In this document: in pieces, positions 5,475 through 6,468 of the stretch | How the letters are laid out: each line of letters starts with the position of its first letter | Numbering within the stretch: position 1 is the first letter of the stretch | Position numbers and translations under genes: made by a program | Assembly: GCA_964584165.1 (NCBI GenBank) | Contig: CAZOYW010000081.1 | Coordinates: 1-6,468 of the forward strand | Source of the DNA: CAZKCI01 sp964584165 | GTDB lineage: Bacteria; Auribacterota; Erginobacteria; Erginobacterales; CAZKCI01 | Length of the DNA: 6,468 nucleotides | Reading direction: 5' to 3' | Notes under the pieces: model-generated | The model's database searches: none | Told to the model about the DNA's origin: nothing | The model's input: only the letters and a program-made list of their open reading frames with translations

Positions 5475-5500
5475 GCGCGAACCTAAAGGTCCGCGCCTAC
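5475..5500 (-). repeat. REP-like hairpin, GTAG-headed copy (inverted)
   Basis: On the minus strand this reads GTAG, then stem GCGCGGACCT, TT, AGGTTCGCGC. Compared with the unit at 5425-5450, the outermost stem pair changed on both sides (C-G to G-C), and another change gives a G-T wobble on the GTAG-bearing strand. Pairing is therefore kept on that strand, whereas on the plus strand the same site is an A-C mismatch. This supports a selected hairpin with a GTAG head, the form recognised by REP-associated Y1 transposases. Confidence 0.7.
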
Positions 5501-5516
5501 GGAAACCGTGCGGGTC

Positions 5517-5541
5517 ATAGGGGCGAGGCTTGTTGAGCCCC
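5517..5541 (+). repeat. Degenerate ATAG-headed hairpin, possible third REP-like unit
   Basis: ATAG (5517-5520) is followed by GGGCGAGGCTTGTTGAGCCC. The outer stem GGGGC (5520-5524) / GCCCC (5537-5541) pairs fully and the inner part does not. An alternative fold pairs GGCT (5527-5530) with AGCC (5536-5539). The head and position fit a decayed REP-like element, but with only 5 bp of clean stem this is tentative. Confidence 0.33.
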
Positions 5542-5571
5542 GGCCATTCCCCATCCGCTACCCTCCACCCT

Positions 5572-6468
5572 CTATTTCGTCACCGGGACGTCGCCGGCTG
5601 CCCCGAAGAAGGCCCGGGTCACGCCGAGGGCGGACCAGAACCCGGTCGGGGGGCGGAAGATCCCGATCTCGGCGGTCCCGTTCCCGTCGTAGTCGGCCGG
5701 GCGGGGGAAGTCCTGGCAGTTCCCGAAGTAGTAGCGGGTGAGGTTCCGCAAGCCCCACATCCCGGGATAGGTCCGGAAGACGGCGGGGACCGCGATCCCG
5801 GTCCCGAGGTAGTCGGCCGGGACCGGCCAGTCGCCCAGCGCTCCGTAGTAGAAGCGGGTGACGTCGCGGACCGCCCAGAGGCCGCCGGAGAGCGGGCGGA
5901 AGACCCCGAAGTCGAGCGAGCCGTCGCCCAGGTAGTCGGCCGGTGCCGGCCAGTCGGCGGTCTGGCCGAAGTAGGCCCGGGTGAGGTCGCGGATCAGCCA
6001 CTGGCCGCTCGTTTCCCGGAAGATCCCGATCTCGGCGGTCCCGTCGCCGTCGTAGTCGCCCGGGACGGGGAGGTCGGAGGCGCCGCCGTAGTAGGCCCGG
6101 GTGAGGTTGCGAATCGACCAGACGTTGCCAGAAGGGCGGAAGACGGCGATCTCGGCGGTCCCGTCGCCGTTGTAGTCGCCGGGGGCGGGGAAGTCGTCGG
6201 GAGCGCCGAAGTAGACGCGGGAGAGGTTCTGGATCGACCAGGAGCCGGCCGAGGGGCGGAAGACCGCGATGTCGGATCTCCCGTCGCCGTTGTAGTCGCC
6301 GGAGGCGATGGCGGAGCGGTCGATCGCGGCCTGGGGCCCGCAGGAGGGCGAGGGAGAGGGCGAGGGGGCGGGCGTGGCGGTCCGGGTGGGCACGGGCGGC
6401 GTGAGCGTCCCGGTCGCCCGGGGCGAGGGGGTCGCGGTCGGCGGCGGCGGGGTCAGCGTCGCCGGCGG
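5572..6468 (-). CDS. 3' part of a probable exported protein with six VCBS/FG-GAP-like 40-residue repeats behind a Pro/Thr/Ser stalk (5' end outside window)
   Basis: The C-terminal 299 codons are visible. The frame is open to the window edge; a GTG at 6393 could be read as a start, but in-frame Pro/Thr-rich codons continue upstream to 6468, so the true start is beyond the window. The visible protein begins with about 42 residues rich in Pro, Thr and Ser (6343-6468), a typical flexible stalk, then a short Cys-containing segment. Six near-identical repeats follow, of the form DYxGDGxxEIxVFRPxxGxW, then RNLTRAYFG and an acidic turn, ending in VTK and the stop. The DYNGDG/DYDGDG loops are the Asp-rich calcium-binding type seen in integrin-like and VCBS/FG-GAP repeats; such domains are usually extracellular beta-propellers or adhesive modules. 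An upstream N-terminal domain, possibly an enzyme or carbohydrate-binding region, is likely but unseen. Convergent with the DUF4139 gene. Confidence 0.85.
   Translation of the reverse strand, partial: PPATLTPPPPTATPSPRATGTLTPPVPTRTATPAPSPSPSPSCGPQAAIDRSAIASGDYNGDGRSDIAVFRPSAGSWSIQNLSRVYFGAPDDFPAPGDYNGDGTAEIAVFRPSGNVWSIRNLTRAYYGGASDLPVPGDYDGDGTAEIGIFRETSGQWLIRDLTRAYFGQTADWPAPADYLGDGSLDFGVFRPLSGGLWAVRDVTRFYYGALGDWPVPADYLGTGIAVPAVFRTYPGMWGLRNLTRYYFGNCQDFPRPADYDGNGTAEIGIFRPPTGFWSALGVTRAFFGAAGDVPVTK
5584..6306 (-). repeat. Six in-frame 120-bp repeats encoding 40-residue VCBS-like units
   Basis: Units in protein order are 6187-6306, 6067-6186, 5947-6066, 5824-5946 (one extra codon), 5704-5823 and 5584-5703. 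Similarity holds at the DNA level: 6027-6060 and 6147-6180 differ at one of 34 bases, exactly 120 bp apart. Units one to three and six keep most of the Asp/Asn loop (DYNGDG, DYNGDG, DYDGDG, DYDGNG). Units four and five have DYLGDG and DYLGTG, losing metal ligands, unit five most. This suggests duplication followed by decay of calcium binding in the middle of the domain. Confidence 0.9.

Noticed and set aside
6391..6393. GTG start codon for the repeat protein
   Set aside because: The frame stays open to the window end with the same Pro/Thr-rich composition, and a start there would leave an exported-type protein without any signal peptide.

Overview
The window is very GC-rich bacterial DNA with three protein genes: two flanking genes on the minus strand and one between them on the plus strand. 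Codon use, long spurious antisense frames and Ala/Arg/Gly-rich translations fit a high-GC genome. Membrane-attached RsbU-type phosphatases, DUF4139 proteins, VCBS-like 40-residue repeats behind a Pro/Thr/Ser stalk, and intergenic DNA packed with short repeats together suggest an uncultured Gram-negative-type bacterium. No marker gene is present, so I do not assign a phylum.

Layout. Positions 1-169 hold a cluster of three REP-like hairpin units in alternating orientation (+, -, +), directly behind the stop codon of the first gene. Positions 170-2815 (minus) encode an 881-residue membrane protein with a large extracytoplasmic region, a second sensor segment, HAMP and a C-terminal SpoIIE/PP2C serine phosphatase. 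Positions 2816-3201 form a divergent intergenic region. It holds an AT-rich palindrome near the phosphatase gene, a nested repeat structure (two inverted arrays of a 9-bp unit around 2.5 copies of a 41-bp hairpin repeat), and then a probable extended -10 promoter and a good ribosome binding site. Positions 3202-5247 (plus) encode a 681-residue secreted DUF4139 protein with a C-terminal coiled coil. Positions 5248-5571 are a convergent intergenic region. In order it carries a 7-bp tandem array, a strong hairpin terminator, a doubled 18-bp near-palindrome, a small inverted repeat, a facing pair of GTAG/ATAG-headed REP-like hairpins and one degenerate hairpin. Positions 5572-6468 (minus) are the 3' part of a gene whose product ends in six 40-residue DYDGDG-type repeats. 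Its start lies beyond the window.

How the parts relate. The three genes are in separate transcription units (divergent, then convergent), so no operon logic links them. The phosphatase probably turns an envelope signal into a partner-switching or sigma-factor output. The other two products are probably envelope or exported proteins of unknown specific role. The strongest unusual signal is in the gaps: at least three different families of small palindromic or tandem repeats. Two have the architecture of RAYT-mobilised REP sequences (a GTGG or GTAG head followed by a hairpin). In the GTAG family, the differences between the two copies preserve base pairing on the head-bearing strand.
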